Shown: piece after piece, positions 11,912 to 26,522 of the stretch
Numbering within the stretch: position 1 is the stretch's first letter
How the letters are laid out: each line of letters begins with the position of its first letter
The notes under the pieces: model-generated
Told to the model about the DNA's origin: nothing
The model's input: the letters and a program-made list of their open reading frames with translations, nothing else
Databases searched by the model: none
Made by a program: the position numbers and the translations under genes
Source: Protula sp. h YS-2021
Lineage: Eukaryota; Annelida; Polychaeta; Sabellida; Serpulidae
Assembly (NCBI GenBank): GCA_949752745.1
Contig: OX457029.1
Coordinates: 43,572,500-43,636,499, forward strand
Reading direction: 5' to 3'
Length of the DNA stretch: 64,000 bases

Positions 11912-14900
11912 AATTAAAATCCATATCATTGTGTTTTCTAAAAAAACAATCGAGATACCGTCTACAATAACAATTCAAGAAAACTATTTCTGACTGACCT
12001 AAAAACAAGCACTATAATAGAAATACAACATGGTTCAGAGGGTAATACGGACGGCACTCTAACCATATAATATAAAATGCGGTTCACTGACGGACTTATT
12101 TTGGCAGACAAGGAAAAGGAACATGATGATTTGTTACTCACTGTACACAACCGTTTCAAATGACGTCATTTTGGTGCTGATGGCGTTCGAGGCCATCACA
12201 GTACAGGTATAGTTCGCTGCTTTCGTGTATGAGTGCTCTGTCTCTCCTTTCCAAGTTAATTTTCGATTCTCTTTGCTAATCGCCTGTAAAAAAATCGTCA
12301 AAAAAAAATAGAAGTTTGAAAAGAAACAACTCTTTTGAAATATCCTACAAAACTATGTCACTACAGGATTCCTGGACACTGCGTTTTATTCGTTAACAAC
12401 TTTTTTTCTCTCTTAAATTTGAAACATCCATAACTTCTCTACTGAACAAGTTTTCGAGATTTATTTGATACGCATGTTATAAGAATTTGAGAGAGAGAGA
12501 GAGAGAGAGAGAAAAAAAAGGACAGCTATAAAATACATACGCCATCTCCAAAATCCCATACATAATGCACAGTGTCTTCGCTGGCCTCGAACTCGCCACT
12601 GAAAAGTGTATAGGCCTTGAACTTGACGGGCACGCCCACCTGGGCCCCGTGCGGCTCCTCCACCTCAACACCCTGGATCCTTTCTGCGAAGCCACGACAG
12701 TCAACAACAATTACCTACTTATTACTTTGTTACTTTTTTTTCTATATTTAATTGTTTTACATGTACTTTGCTTCGATTGGACTAAATTAGATTCTAGAAA
12801 TTCAAATTTATACCGTTTCTTCTACATTTTTAACAGCATATATCGAATATATTTACGTATTTTTACATACACATTAAAGTGATGAAATGATCCTGTTCAA
12901 GTGAAACAAACAGAGAGATCGTGCACAATGGCGTCATTCTCTAAAACCGTGATTTTAAATGACCTAGTACACCATCCTCACGGTTATTAATATAGCACCC
13001 AATCCACTCACAGAATCTAGAATCGTCAGCCTTGCACTGATCACCAGCCACCCCACACATGCGGGGGTAGGGGGGGGGAAGGGGTTGGGAGGCGGGGTTC
13101 TGCTTACCTTCCACCATCACCCGCGTATGCTCTGTGACCTTGCCCTTGCTGTTACTGGCCGTGACAGTCACGTGCTTGAGGCCTTTACTGCTGAACGCGT
13201 GCACCTGCTTCTTAGCCTCTGCATACGTGAGTTCTTTTGCTTCATGGCCATCCCCAAATTGCCACGTATATTTCGTGCTTTTATACGAGCCCTAAAATCC
13301 GATTTCAACATTCATTGAGCATTCAAACAAGACACAGATTCACCAACAAAGCATATCTTTGATGTTTCCTGTCAGAGTTAGTTCTGGGATTTTGTGACTG
13401 TGGGCCGATGGCCAAAACAAACTGGGGGCCATTTTTAAAGCCTTGTCATTAAATGATTTTATCAAAAGAGACAAATTAGGTTGATTTTGCAACATATTTT
13501 CTTCACAAACGATAAACACAGTTGATTGCTTAACTGAATTAACAATATTTCACAAAAAAGTACACATGTCTTTGAACCCTTCTTAAAATATCATTGGAGA
13601 CATATAGCTTTTTTACTGCTTTTTAAGTCTCGACATAATCAAAAATATGAATAAAAAAACATTTAAAAGTTATGAAAAATGGCCCCCACGCAAAAATATC
13701 TGGGGCGATTTTCAAAACTGGGGGCCATAGCGGCCCCCAAGCAAAACACTGGGGGCCATCGCCCCCGCCAAAATGATCTCTGCCTTTAATCACCACATAA
13801 AAATAATGAGGGAAGAGTAATTACTTTTTTGTCAGTTTGGTCTTTTAATCTGCTGCAATGCGTGTTCTTCGTTGTAAGCAACATCAGACCCCAAACGGAC
13901 ACAACAAGTCGCCTTTTTGGCAATTTTTGACCAATTTGAAAAATAATACGACGTTGGACAACTTCAATATATATATATTCACTGTGCAAGGTAGCGTATG
14001 CCTAGGGTAAATAGTTTCGGTGAAAGCACCCAAGTCTTACATTGCAGTTATCTAAAAATCACAATGTTTTACAAGTAGCCATTTTGGCAATTTTTAGCCG
14101 ATTTGAAAAATAACATGGCGTTGCACAACTTCAATACAGTGGAACCCGCTTATCTCGAAGTGGCTGGGACCAGCGAAATTTGTTCGAGATATCCGAAGTT
14201 CGAGATATCCGATAGAACTAAATTTGAATTCGAGATGATTGTCTTAGCCTAGATATTTGAATAAACACATGATATTACATATGTTTGTGGATATGTTAGT
14301 TTTTTTATTGTAAGTGTCTGATTTAGTTAAAAAATATGATGTTTAATGAAATATTAATAACCTTGATTAATTTTTATAAAAAAAACTTTTATAAAATAGT
14401 AAAAGAAACAAAATTCAATTCATATTTTATTGATAAAATCGGTAAAATTGTTAAAATACAATATGTTCATAAAAGATATTCACAAAATACACAAATAAAA
14501 TCACGTAAGTGTTTTCAACATTAATCACAAGGCTGATCTATTGTTTTACTAGGTTATCGAAAAGTGACATGTTCTCAACCTAGGATTGACAAGGGCTTTG
14601 TTGTTTCTATTACATGAAAGTTCAATAGATGTATGCCTTTTGATATCAATTCAAACAATATTTTCAAGTTTGATCTGACCGCTGTACTTATAACTTTAAA
14701 TCATAAAGAAATAACTTCGAGAAGTTCGAGTTTTGTAATGAGATTCTAGTCATTTTTTGCCAAATTCTGTCAAAAATATGAAAAATTTTCAGCCCAAAAT
14801 ATGTTCGAGATAAAAAAATTCGAGATAACCGATAGTTTATAAGACTTATATAAGGAAAAAACATCGGGACTTGGCAATTTGTTCGAGATAACCGAGTGTT

Positions 14901-17900
14901 CGAGATATCCGAGTTCGAGATAAGTGGGTTCCACTGTATATATATTTTCACTGTACAAGGTTGCATATGCCTAGGTTAAATAGTTTCGGAGAACTCGCGT
15001 GGAAACCACCTAAGTCTTACATTGCAGTTATCTAAGAAATCACAATGTTTGACAAATCGCCATTTTGGCAATTTTTGGTCGATTTTAAAAATAACACGAC
15101 GTTACACAACTTCAGTATATATATATATATGTTACAGCGGATCTGTCAAATCAGCGACTTTACAAAGCCGCTGAAATTTTCAGCGGCTTTGTAAAGTCGC
15201 TGATTCACTTAGCGGCTTTGCAAAGCCGCTGGAATTTTCAGCGGCTTTGTAAAGCCGCTGGTTTTAGAGCTCGAAAATTTGACAATTCCGCTGAAATGAT
15301 AAAGTAGAAAGAGCACAGGGAATATTTCTCTTATTGTGGCTGGAATTAAAAATTAGATGCTAGATTTAAAAGTACAACTAAAGAACTTTCGTTTCAACAT
15401 TTATTATTGAACGCAGTGCATAAACTTGACAGTCAGTTCATACCATATCATTCACTATTTGTAATTTATCATAAAAATGTAAATTTAATTTTGGGCTCGC
15501 TTCATGGCGTCATACAAATTTTCTAAAGCTACATAATATAAAGTGGCTTCTTCCGAATCTAATTTTTTTTGTTATCACTTTCCCGAAAAGACCGAGTCCC
15601 AACTCGGTATTTTGCTCAAAATTGCGAACCCTAATAATTAGTGTTAGGCGAGTCCGTGGAGGGGGGGGGGTCTATAGGATTGCCCTCTGTCCGCCGATTT
15701 GTTAGTCCTGTCGAGCGGGACTCGCGCGACTCGGGATTTTCATTGCCAGTTTTCGATATAAGAAACTGACAAAACTTACTTTATTCTGCTTTATAATTTA
15801 TTTAGCCCTCATCAGTTCTTCCATGACAGCAAAATGTTTGCCATCTAAATCGCGCTTTACAGTCGAAGTAGAAAGACCTTTGTTACTGTATATCCCATCG
15901 CAAATAAGACACTGGGCCTTTTCATCTGAAAGTTTTTTTGAAATGCTTCCACACACTCGACATTTTTCTGGAATTGGATGTTTTCTTTTCAACGGTCAGT
16001 CTTGGAATAAGCCAAATTGTACGAGTAATTGCCTCCTGGGGGTCTGGCGCGCGATTTTTTAATCAATAATTTTTAAGCAATTAAAAAGACACAGGAGTTT
16101 TAGCTGTCAATAAATCTGCGTGCAAAGAAAACTGACCAATTAGAAAATAAAGTTCAAACGGCATCTTACTCATAATTCTTAATCTCTAAAAGCTACGGCA
16201 CAGAAATTTAAATTGCAATTAGGCCCGTACTCATGTCATCTCAAGGCCTTTCCCTTTCACCCCCTAACCTACTCAAACACAATCTCTCGTGCACGTTTGC
16301 GTATTTGATAAGAGGATTAGTGCTTGGTACGAGATACACCCCTTTCGCTATTACTCCGTAATGAATAGCAAAATATTTTGCCAAGACTGCATTCACAGAC
16401 AGTTAAATAAAAAAAAATGTCGATTCAAAAAAAGCTCGTTTGGCTCGACAGACCGAGTCGAGGCTCGAAGGAAACGAACGGGACCCGTTTAGCGGGACTC
16501 GATTGCGGACCCTACTAATTATAATGACCTTGTAATGGCTGCCATTTAACATGGAGAATCTGACGTAAAAACCAAAACGTCCTTGACCGCAAATGGCCCA
16601 GTACAGTGAATACGGGTTTGGACAACTCGGCCCATTACCAACTCGGTCCACTACCAAACTCGGTCCTTTTTGGACAGCTCGGCCCGCAATTTTTTGACGA
16701 CTCGGCCAAACTTTCATGACTCGGCCCATTTGTGAAAGATGACTCAGTTTTTTTTTTTGCCATTTTACTATTTTCTATTTGAGTTTTTACCACTGATTTC
16801 GATTATAACTAGCATTAGATGTTTAATACTCTTTAATTAAACCATGAAGGACGAAAGATATCTGTTACGTGAGATTATGAAAGGTAGGAGATTTTCTTAT
16901 GATATGCGTTGTTTTTCACAATGACAGAGATGACTGCAGCTAATGAATACTCGGGTGTTAAGCCCGTTAAGCGTTGACCCCAACTACAATCTTTGCTGCC
17001 TTCGATTGCACTTTTTATAATAAGCATTGTGAATAAGATTTTGATACACAGCCTTCTAATTATCGATCGAAATATGAAGTAAGCCGCTAGATGTGGCATA
17101 GATAATTTACTGCTATTTTACCTCGTCTTGGATCATTTCAAAGGTCACATCCTCATTCAAAGCCACCACGTTTTCACCGAGTACATTTAGTTGGAGACTC
17201 CCTGGAGCGATAGTCGGACAGGTTCGTTCCGTCGGAGCATATTTGGATGCAGCACTACCGCCTTGGCATTTATCTGCGGCCACTTTACGATACCTAAGTT
17301 TAAGTTTGAAAATATCATCAGTATCATTACACTGTACGCATAATCACAAAGCAAACCAACTACAATTTTAAATATTACATCTCGTTAGTGAAAAACCTCT
17401 ATATAATCAACATTTTGTTTTCAACTTAACTATAAGTGGGTTTAGCAAAAAAAAAAAAAAAATGGTTTTAAAACATATCTCATTGATTATTGATATGGCT
17501 ATTAGCCTTTTGTTTGACTGAATTAACCTCAGCACAATGTGCTGTACTTCACGTCTTACCCGGATGATTTGTAGTATGTTTCGCCTTCAGGGCATCTACC
17601 AACCGGTTTTGAGGGCTCAAACCAGGTCAAGGCCTTGCATACGTCACCCTTGCGGCTGTAGCCATAGTCACTGCAACGACATCACCTCCATGAAAAACTA
17701 AATGGCCATTATAAGCAAGACCAGCAACAGAGTTCTGTTTCGGTTAAGCAACTATATGTACGTGTGTTTTTTCGTATCATGTACTTTTTTTTTTTGTTTT
17801 GTTTATTTATTTATTTATTTTTTTTTTTTCTAAAAAAAAAAGGGATGACCGGAAGACTTATTTGTGCTAATTTTGAATTCCGTGGTGGCCTCGTTTAGCT

Positions 17901-19075
17901 GAGGCAATTTGAACGAAGGTTAATCCTCCGCTTTCCATCCCTTCTAACAAATACATAAGTTCCTGTTCTCGAGAAAGCCACAAATTAACGCTAACGTTAC
18001 AGTGCACACGCTCGGATAAACAAGGTGCTTCCCAATCGATAATCGTCATTCCAACGATAAAAGGTAATAAATGGTGTTTAGCTTGAAAAAAAAAAAAAAG
18101 AAATGAAAACAAACGATAATTATTTATACAATACATGACATGTTGCATTATAAGTCTATCATTGACATTAACCAAAGTACGCTCACAATTAAGTTACCAA
18201 AAAGACCTTCGTAAAACGGAGAGTAAACTTTCTTCGCTTGCTCTCAATGAATGCCGTGATTTACCACTCGAAGTCTTCTTCCTGGCACGTACAGTTGGTT
18301 ACATTGATGCTGTGTGAGTAATCTTCTCCATTCTTACATTCTGCTCCTTCTTTTTGCCTTTTGTAAACAATAGTCTGACCCAACAGGCAGTTGTGGTCTT
18401 TCTGTCAAACATTTATAGATTAAAGATTCCTGCCCCTTTCTAAACAGCATTGGTTACACTTTATTAATTTCTAAAACGCTACAGCAGCCAGAAAAGCCCT
18501 TAGCGTTTACATCCCTTAGTGTTAACATCCATTCAAAAGGTTTACTTAGTTTTTAAAAATTAACCAATATAATTATTGATCAACATGAAACACCAGCTGG
18601 TTCTCTGAAATACAAAAGTGCACATATTTCAGTTAAACGGATCAAGCTTTTAGTCCCTTTTTGAGTTCATGAGGTAATTATGATAATCGTGTCAGCTACA
18701 GGTTGCGGTAACCGCACAAAACTGTTCATCATTCTCCTTCGCCTAAGCTCCACCATCCCAGAATCCATTACATTAACCATAGTTGCTCCCATTTTTAAAT
18801 AACTTTTTTTGGAGATGCATTTTTGTTTACATTTTTAGCCTAACTCACTTGATCGGAAGGGGACCACTTCTCGTACTTGTCGTCCGTGCATATTTCCGTC
18901 AGCACTGGGCTAAAATCTGCCCTACAGACGAGCCAGCCTGACTTCTCCAGGTGCCCATACACACTGCAAGCACAGCACCATGTAAGTTCACGCGCTGTTA
19001 TAACGTACCTTTTTTGCCCTGAATAAAAATATTCTAACCAGTCTGCAGATGGAAAGACTGTCTAAGTTATCAATG

Positions 19076-19119
<44 letters not shown>

Positions 19120-20563
19120 CACTGTGTTGCTGCTTCTGAATTTTTAAGCAACACAGCAATCGATCCCATATAATATGACAAAAAATGAAAGAATTGCGTG
19201 AGAACGTCCTACCTGACCATGAGGGTGGTGATGCCAGGTTCATTCAGAACTCCATTGACTTGTAGCCGGTTTGTGCTAAAGTTGTACGACTTCCAGCTGA
19301 TCCCCTCGTCAAAGCTAGCCCTGAATTTGCGAACAATGTCATCAGGCAAATAAAAACAATGCAGCAAAATACGGCAAATCCAATGTTCAAAAGAAGTGAA
19401 TTTTGGAAGGAGGATGATATGAAGGTTATCCTCTGACTTGCATATGATCCCTAAAAGACCGCGAGCGTTTACGCTATGTAGCTCAGGAGTCATCCACAAA
19501 ATATGCACAAGCAAGAGAGGGGCGGGGGGGGGGGGCGGGGAGATGGTGGTTGGTCTCTGAGTCCACTAATTTTAGAGCTAACGGAAGATCTCGACGTGAC
19601 AAGATCAGCTTACAACATGGAGTTGGACATTTGGTCTTTCTCGCTGATGTTTACTGCCACCATGGCGCCTCCTTGGTCCAGTACGCTGTGGAAAAAGTCT
19701 CCTTTATGAGCAAAGCGCCACGTCATCCCTCCATCGCGACTCACGAATAAGCTCGAGTCGTTTTCCAACTGCGAGCCAACGCTGCCTGCAATTTTCCAAA
19801 ACCGAAAAAAAACCGTCCTGAGCATTCTAACTGCAGCGTAAAACACATACCATCATTCTTATGTATCACTCTTCAACTTACGTGAACTTTGAAAAGGCAC
19901 TGACACACAAGAAGACTTTGGACGCAATTGCTGGCAAAACGCCAAATACTTCAATACGTTATATGAGGATAAACTTTGAAGTGCCAGGGATGGAGTGGAA
20001 ATCATTTCGGTTGCGTTATTTGCTAGCACCGACGCCACACGGCCTTTTCGCCAAGAGTACGCGTGCACTGTCACCACAGAGTGTGCGTGCACTTTACGGT
20101 TACAAGCGAATGCAAGAAAAAACTCTCAATTTGGCTCTTTAAATAGTCAAGTGAAGACAGACGAACCATTCATACTCTATAATTCGTGGTTTTTTTCATC
20201 AGTCAACAGTCATCACTTATTATGGCACTATCGCTGTAAAACTAAACAAGTTGCATTTATCACCGAAGAACGTTACATAAAGATTTTGTAAACACACCCT
20301 GGGCCATAATAATCCCTGGCGCATTCTTTTCCGATGTTGGTGCAGGAACGTCCAAGACCCAACTACTGGTCCACAGATGCAGGTGTAAATTGCACGAATT
20401 GGACTGAAATAAAAATGATAAGCCTGAAATTAGCCATTTCTTCACAGTCGTTGTGAAATCCACAAACAACACACATTTTAATTAATAGATTTCTCTACAA
20501 AAAGAACTGAACCCGAGGATCAAGTTTCTACCACCCAAACGACAGGTCCTTTCTTTCTTTCTT

Positions 20564-20597
<34 letters not shown>

Positions 20598-23500
20598 TCG
20601 AAAGCAAAGGTTTTTCTGTAGAACACTACGTGCCTCTTCTCATTACCATTATATGATATAATGTCTGTACATGTGCTTAGTATGCACATTTATTCTTGGC
20701 GTTTACGTCACGTGACATACGCCTGGCACGCACCTTGCACTTGTACGGATGGCCGTCCTTATCTGTTGGCTTACTCAACGGCTTCCACATTCCTCCTTGA
20801 TCAAACGTTATCATTGTTCTCGGCTTGTCCTTGGTTTGCTGGTTAGCTATATAAACACCCTGTAGACCTCTCACCTTTGAGGAAAGAGTTGAATTTATAA
20901 ACGTACTACAATAGTGCTTAACATTTTGCATTTGATACATCCACTTCGAGTTTGCTATTCAACTTTATGGTGGATAAAAGAATTTATTTAGCTCACATCT
21001 TGTTTACAAAACAAAGTATGCAGAATTAAAATAAATACAATTTTTTTAGATTACTTCATCTACGTTTCACTTACATTAAAGTGATAATTAATGCCATTTT
21101 TTTTTATTTATTTATCAGTTAACTGACTTACTTCATAGAGATCGGCACTGAAACCGGAAGAGAACTGAACGGCGGCTACATCCTCCAGAGATAACGTGTA
21201 CAACTGTCCCGTACTGTCAGATAAGTACAAGCTCACGTGACCGGCATGGTGATTGGCTGCTATAAATACCTGTGACTCATCAGCGTTTACTATGGTAAAA
21301 TCCTGAAAAAAAAGAGCTAGCCTTTATGAAAAGCATATATATAGTCAAATGACATACTAATTTGGTTCTTTACTTTCTTATAATGATAAAACATCGTTAA
21401 GGAATACTTGGAGAACAAACTCCAAACATAGCTTCTTGTACCGACAAAACGGCAGGTATGATGTTTGTGCTCAGAAACTCTTGCCCTTCGTCATAAGAAA
21501 GAAACAGTTGTAACTAGTACTTACCAATGGTTTGTGGTCCAGTGGGAAGTAGGTTCTCCTGAATTCTCCTCGCATATACGACACGTATAGGTTACTCGCA
21601 AACTGTGTACTTTTCTGAAACACAAACACAAACGGCCGCATCTTCTTACTTATCACAGTACATGGTTAATAATCTCCCCCCCCCCCCCTATCCTTGTCTC
21701 ATGCACTTCTTTGTATAAAGTGTTAAAACTACCAAAACTTTTCCATTGCTTTTGCATTTTTGTATGATTTCCTGTTTTCATGAATATCGAAAATTTTATG
21801 AAGTTTTAAGGAAAGGGGTCGCTTTTTATGGCATTTTAAATCAGCAAATACAAATCTACTGAGTTAACATTTTGAGATTTCCTTTGCAATGACTGTATAT
21901 TTCACAGTTTTCATCCCGTTACACCCTTAGCCAAATATTCTTTCACAAGCAACAGCTCTTGGGAGTTGTACACACAAAAAATTCAGAGGGGAGGGGGGGG
22001 AAGGGGATGGGGGTGGTGAATGGGGAGGGGGATTGACCTACTTGCACAAAGATGTACTTGTTGCGGACATACAGTGAGTCCATGTCAATTAATCCCGCCA
22101 TGTCCTCCGGTGCATCCGTGTATGGCGCCTTGAACTTGTAATAGCGATAGCCAGCTTCAAACAAAACCAAGTCACAACTTCTTCACCATACACACCATTC
22201 CGTCCTCCCTCCTCCAAACACACCCTCCTTCACCCCTTACGCTAATTTTGTGAGGTTACACATTGACTATAACACTGGTGTACGCAGAGCACCTCCCCCC
22301 CTTCTCTTTCCATGTATACGCAATTTATGGATGACCCCTTATGACTGTCTATATTTAACACTGTGACGTCAGGAATAGTTGAGAATGTAGAAGAAAAATA
22401 CGGACAAGCCATTTACTTGAACTGAGATCTCTGACTTCTATATGAAGAACTCCAGGTTCGTCTATTCCTCTGACACCCCACATGATGCGGCTGTTGACAT
22501 TCTTACTCACCAAGCGCCATTGTTGGCACATATCAGTGGATACATAAACCTGTGGCGGTGGCAAAAAAAAACACACACATACATTCTTGTATCCACATAT
22601 CAGTGGATACATAAACCTGTGGCGGTGGCAAAAAACACACACACACACATTCTTGTATCCACATATCAGTGGATACATAAACCTGTGGCGGTGGCAAAAA
22701 AAAACACACACACATACACACATCTTTGTATGATTTGGCGAAGACATAAGGTCTTTTCCACATAGCTATATTCTTAGAAGTGTTACATATTTTGCTATTA
22801 ATAATATATTTGGTATTCTAGGATGAACACTTTTCGTACTGTTAAGACATACCCACCGATACTTAAAATTTCATCGCGTCATAGTTGTATATTTAAGCAC
22901 TTATCGATGAACATTTACATTCGACACGTTTAACATATAATTAACCTAAAATAGCCACCAAAGGAATCCCAATTTCGGGCAATGGAATCCCGACGGAGGA
23001 TCGATAGGATGAAGAAAGGCGGTAATATAGCAACATGCTACGCTTATAAGCAACTCATTCTGTCTCAAAGATGTTTTTAATAAAACGATATCAATCAGTT
23101 CAATCAATACAGCGCAGTCAGCCAAGCATTTGCAAGCTACTCACCGAGCGGTTTGTGTAAGAATATGCAAGAAGATGGTCTTTGTCATAAGGACTGAAGA
23201 CTATTCTCTCCGGCACAAATGGCAGCTTCTCTCCGCATGGCAGAATCGTAGCTCCTTCATCAAGGGTCTTGTACATCGTTCTGTTGTCTGTGTCCACGAA
23301 CAACAGCTGTAACAGTGTTAGATAAATGAAAAGATAACAATTTTTCACCTTCTTCACGGCCCCAACTACATTCAATTCGTGGCATCAAATGCACGGTTAA
23401 TTGAAAACAAAGCGCTTAGGAAATAAAGTGAGCATCCATTTATACCGACACCGGATATAACGACGCATATAACCGCAGTTTGTACTTATGCACGTCTTAT

Positions 23501-26454
23501 AACTACCCCACTATAACCACATTTCGTGCAACGACATTGTGTTGGGTCATTAATAACGTCTTCATGCGACAGACATTTGTTTACTTTAACTGTTCACCTA
23601 AATACAGCAGTTCACATCAACATGGTGGTATTTTGATGCCGAGTGGTAAATAGAAAGTCATATGTTTACATCGTTGTACTTATTTATAAATGCCGTTTAT
23701 GATCAAACACAACAATTTACATGTAGAGCTGATAGACCTCAGATAGCGACACTCAGATACTCATATATAATTTTCTTTGTCTCGCGAGCGTCGTTAAAGC
23801 GAGGATCAACTGCACAGCTTTATATTTGGCAAATATCTAACCGTTGCAGTTTGATAATAGTATTTACATTTGTCACACGACTTGGGTAAATGCTGTAAAC
23901 CGATTGGTTGATATTCAAGCCAATAATTTTTCAAAGATGACCGGAAGGTAACTGCCGATAGATATTGCAGTTATCGGTAATCAAAACGTCAGATTAAGTC
24001 ATGTAGCATATTATGTATTGACTGATGGAGATATTATTGACCAGTTATGAAAATGTTAATTTTAATGTAAGCACTTTGTAGCAGGTCAATAATACTTCAT
24101 GTGGACTCAAAAGAAGTATATATGGCTGCCCACTGTTCTTGACACATCGCTGAAAACAGAATATCTTCGATGATTATATGCTACGCATCTCAAAGAGCTA
24201 CTCATTTCAGTGCAACCGCCATTGTCTCTTTTATCCCAGAAAAAAGACTGAATCAATAATATATTGAGACTGAAATGGCACTCTAGGGTGCCATATGGAA
24301 TGGCCTCTGTGTAAATTCTTTTAGTGAGGAGAAATATGCAAAGAAAACAAATAGCAAAATAAGTTGTATCTTTATGCACGTTGTGCGACAAATTGAATCA
24401 CATAATATTTTGTTTCCTTTTTTAATAGTAATTATATTGAATACCTCACTGAGTTTAACCTCGTTTAATTGTATTTAGTGAGACTGGTTTGTAGGAATAT
24501 GACACGTACCCTGTTGGGATCGAGCGGCGACACCACAAAGTAAGTGACCACAGCGGTCTCCTCTGGCATGGTTATCACTGAGTAGTTGAAGCCATAATTA
24601 GTGGATCTGCAACAAAATGCAATGTAATAAGTAAGATTAAAACTGCTTTTGTACAGCAACGATGTCCCAATAAAGTTCTGCGCGACTCCAAACATAGGAC
24701 AAAAAATGCGCCAACTAAATTCAAACAAATATGTCAGTGAAACTGACTAAGGCAACGCTAGCGTACAATTCCAGGATTTCATTTTTCGGCGCCGGCAAAA
24801 CCCATACCCAGGTGCACAACTACACCCTATATTCTTTCCCTACGCAAGGTTTAAATGGAATCCCTGGGGTAATCTTTGAAATCTATTGCACAAAAGACTT
24901 CCCGTCCAGATGTTGACGGCGTAAGATATTTGGATTTTCGACAAAGTTCCTAGGACACATTTTTTGGCGTCTGGCAAAACCTATACCCAGGGGCACAACT
25001 TCAACCTATATTCTTTCCCTATGCAAGGTTTAAATGAAATCCCTGCAGCTATTTCTGAGATCTATCGCACAAAAGACATCATATTCCAAAAAAACGTTGA
25101 CAGACGGACAGACAAATGGACTTAAAACTAATAAAAGTTGAAACGTCTTTGGTGGTATGTATTTTCGTTGCTTCGCTTCTTCATTAAAACAACATATAAA
25201 CAGGCAATCCAAAAAAGTTTGTCGACAATGGACTGAGTTAAGGGGATCAGTAAAAACTGGCGCGCTTCTTAAAATCGCACACTTTGTCCTGATTTTTGTC
25301 AATTTTCAAACAACCAGTCATTACCAGTACCAGGATTAAATTTCCTGTGAGCTTTAACACGACCATATACTTTTGGTTTTTTTGTGACCCGGACATTTGT
25401 GCGACGTCTGTTTTTCGACGTCTACATAAATCAATGATGTTGCGAAATGTATTCATCGTTGCGTCAGAGATGTTAAACCAACATCCGAAAAAAGTTAGAT
25501 TTTCGGCGTCACGTCTAAAGAGCGTTTTAACCAAACGTATGTGAAACGCATGTTAAAGACGTTGAGTAGTCGCTGCTCTTTGGTCCTACATTTAATTACA
25601 ATCAAATTACAACCAGATCTAATGTTGCGAAACTGGGTTTGTTGCGGGTAACTTTAGATTCTACACATCGTTGCTCATCCAACGTCTATTCAACGTTGTG
25701 TATAAGGTTACAGCCATCAAACCAAATTACAACAAGATTCAAAGTTGCGATTTGGCTGGACACTCACGCAACCTCAAATCGACGTTTTCCCGGCGTCAAA
25801 TGTTTTTTGGGATATAACATGTCAAAGGTTGTGTTGCGTTTAGTTTTGATGCAACCAACCGGCAACTTGGCATGACTTTTAACAAACATTTTTACAGAAT
25901 TCTGAATTTCTAAGTGTTCAGATGTGGCCCCCAGTGTAATTTTCGCCACTCGGGACTTACTTATAATTCACTTTTAATATATATATATATCCCAGTAAGT
26001 AGTTTCAGAACACTGAACCGCAGTTTTATAGTTCTTGTCTGCAAAATCTCGAAAGTTCTTGACACATTGTCGATTCATCAAATTTTAGTCCATTTCCAAA
26101 ATAATACGACACTGCGCATGTGCAGAATAGCTGGGTTCACTGTGCAAGATTTCAGAAGGATGTGCTTTCTAGTTTCCAGACATGCTCAGACAAATTCCCA
26201 TGCCTCGATGCAAAATACTCAAAATTTTATGCATTTTTGACCAAGTTGCAATTCGTCAATTTTGCGTGATTTTAAAAAATAAAATGCTACTACCATTTTG
26301 CACAGCTTCAATATATACATATGTACTTACAACTTTTCATAACTACTAGTATGCGAGCACTGGCTCGGACAAACATTGCAGTGGTATGCGAGATGTACAG
26401 CCGGACTGCATTTTATGGTTCCGCGGCCGAACTGGGATCGGGGTGTGTGGCACT

Positions 26455-26522
<68 letters not shown>

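Noticed and set aside
22355..22765. Open frames with repeated CVCV or HKPVAVAK units
   Set aside because: They read through the 66-67-bp tandem repeat, partly antisense to SorCS exon 5.
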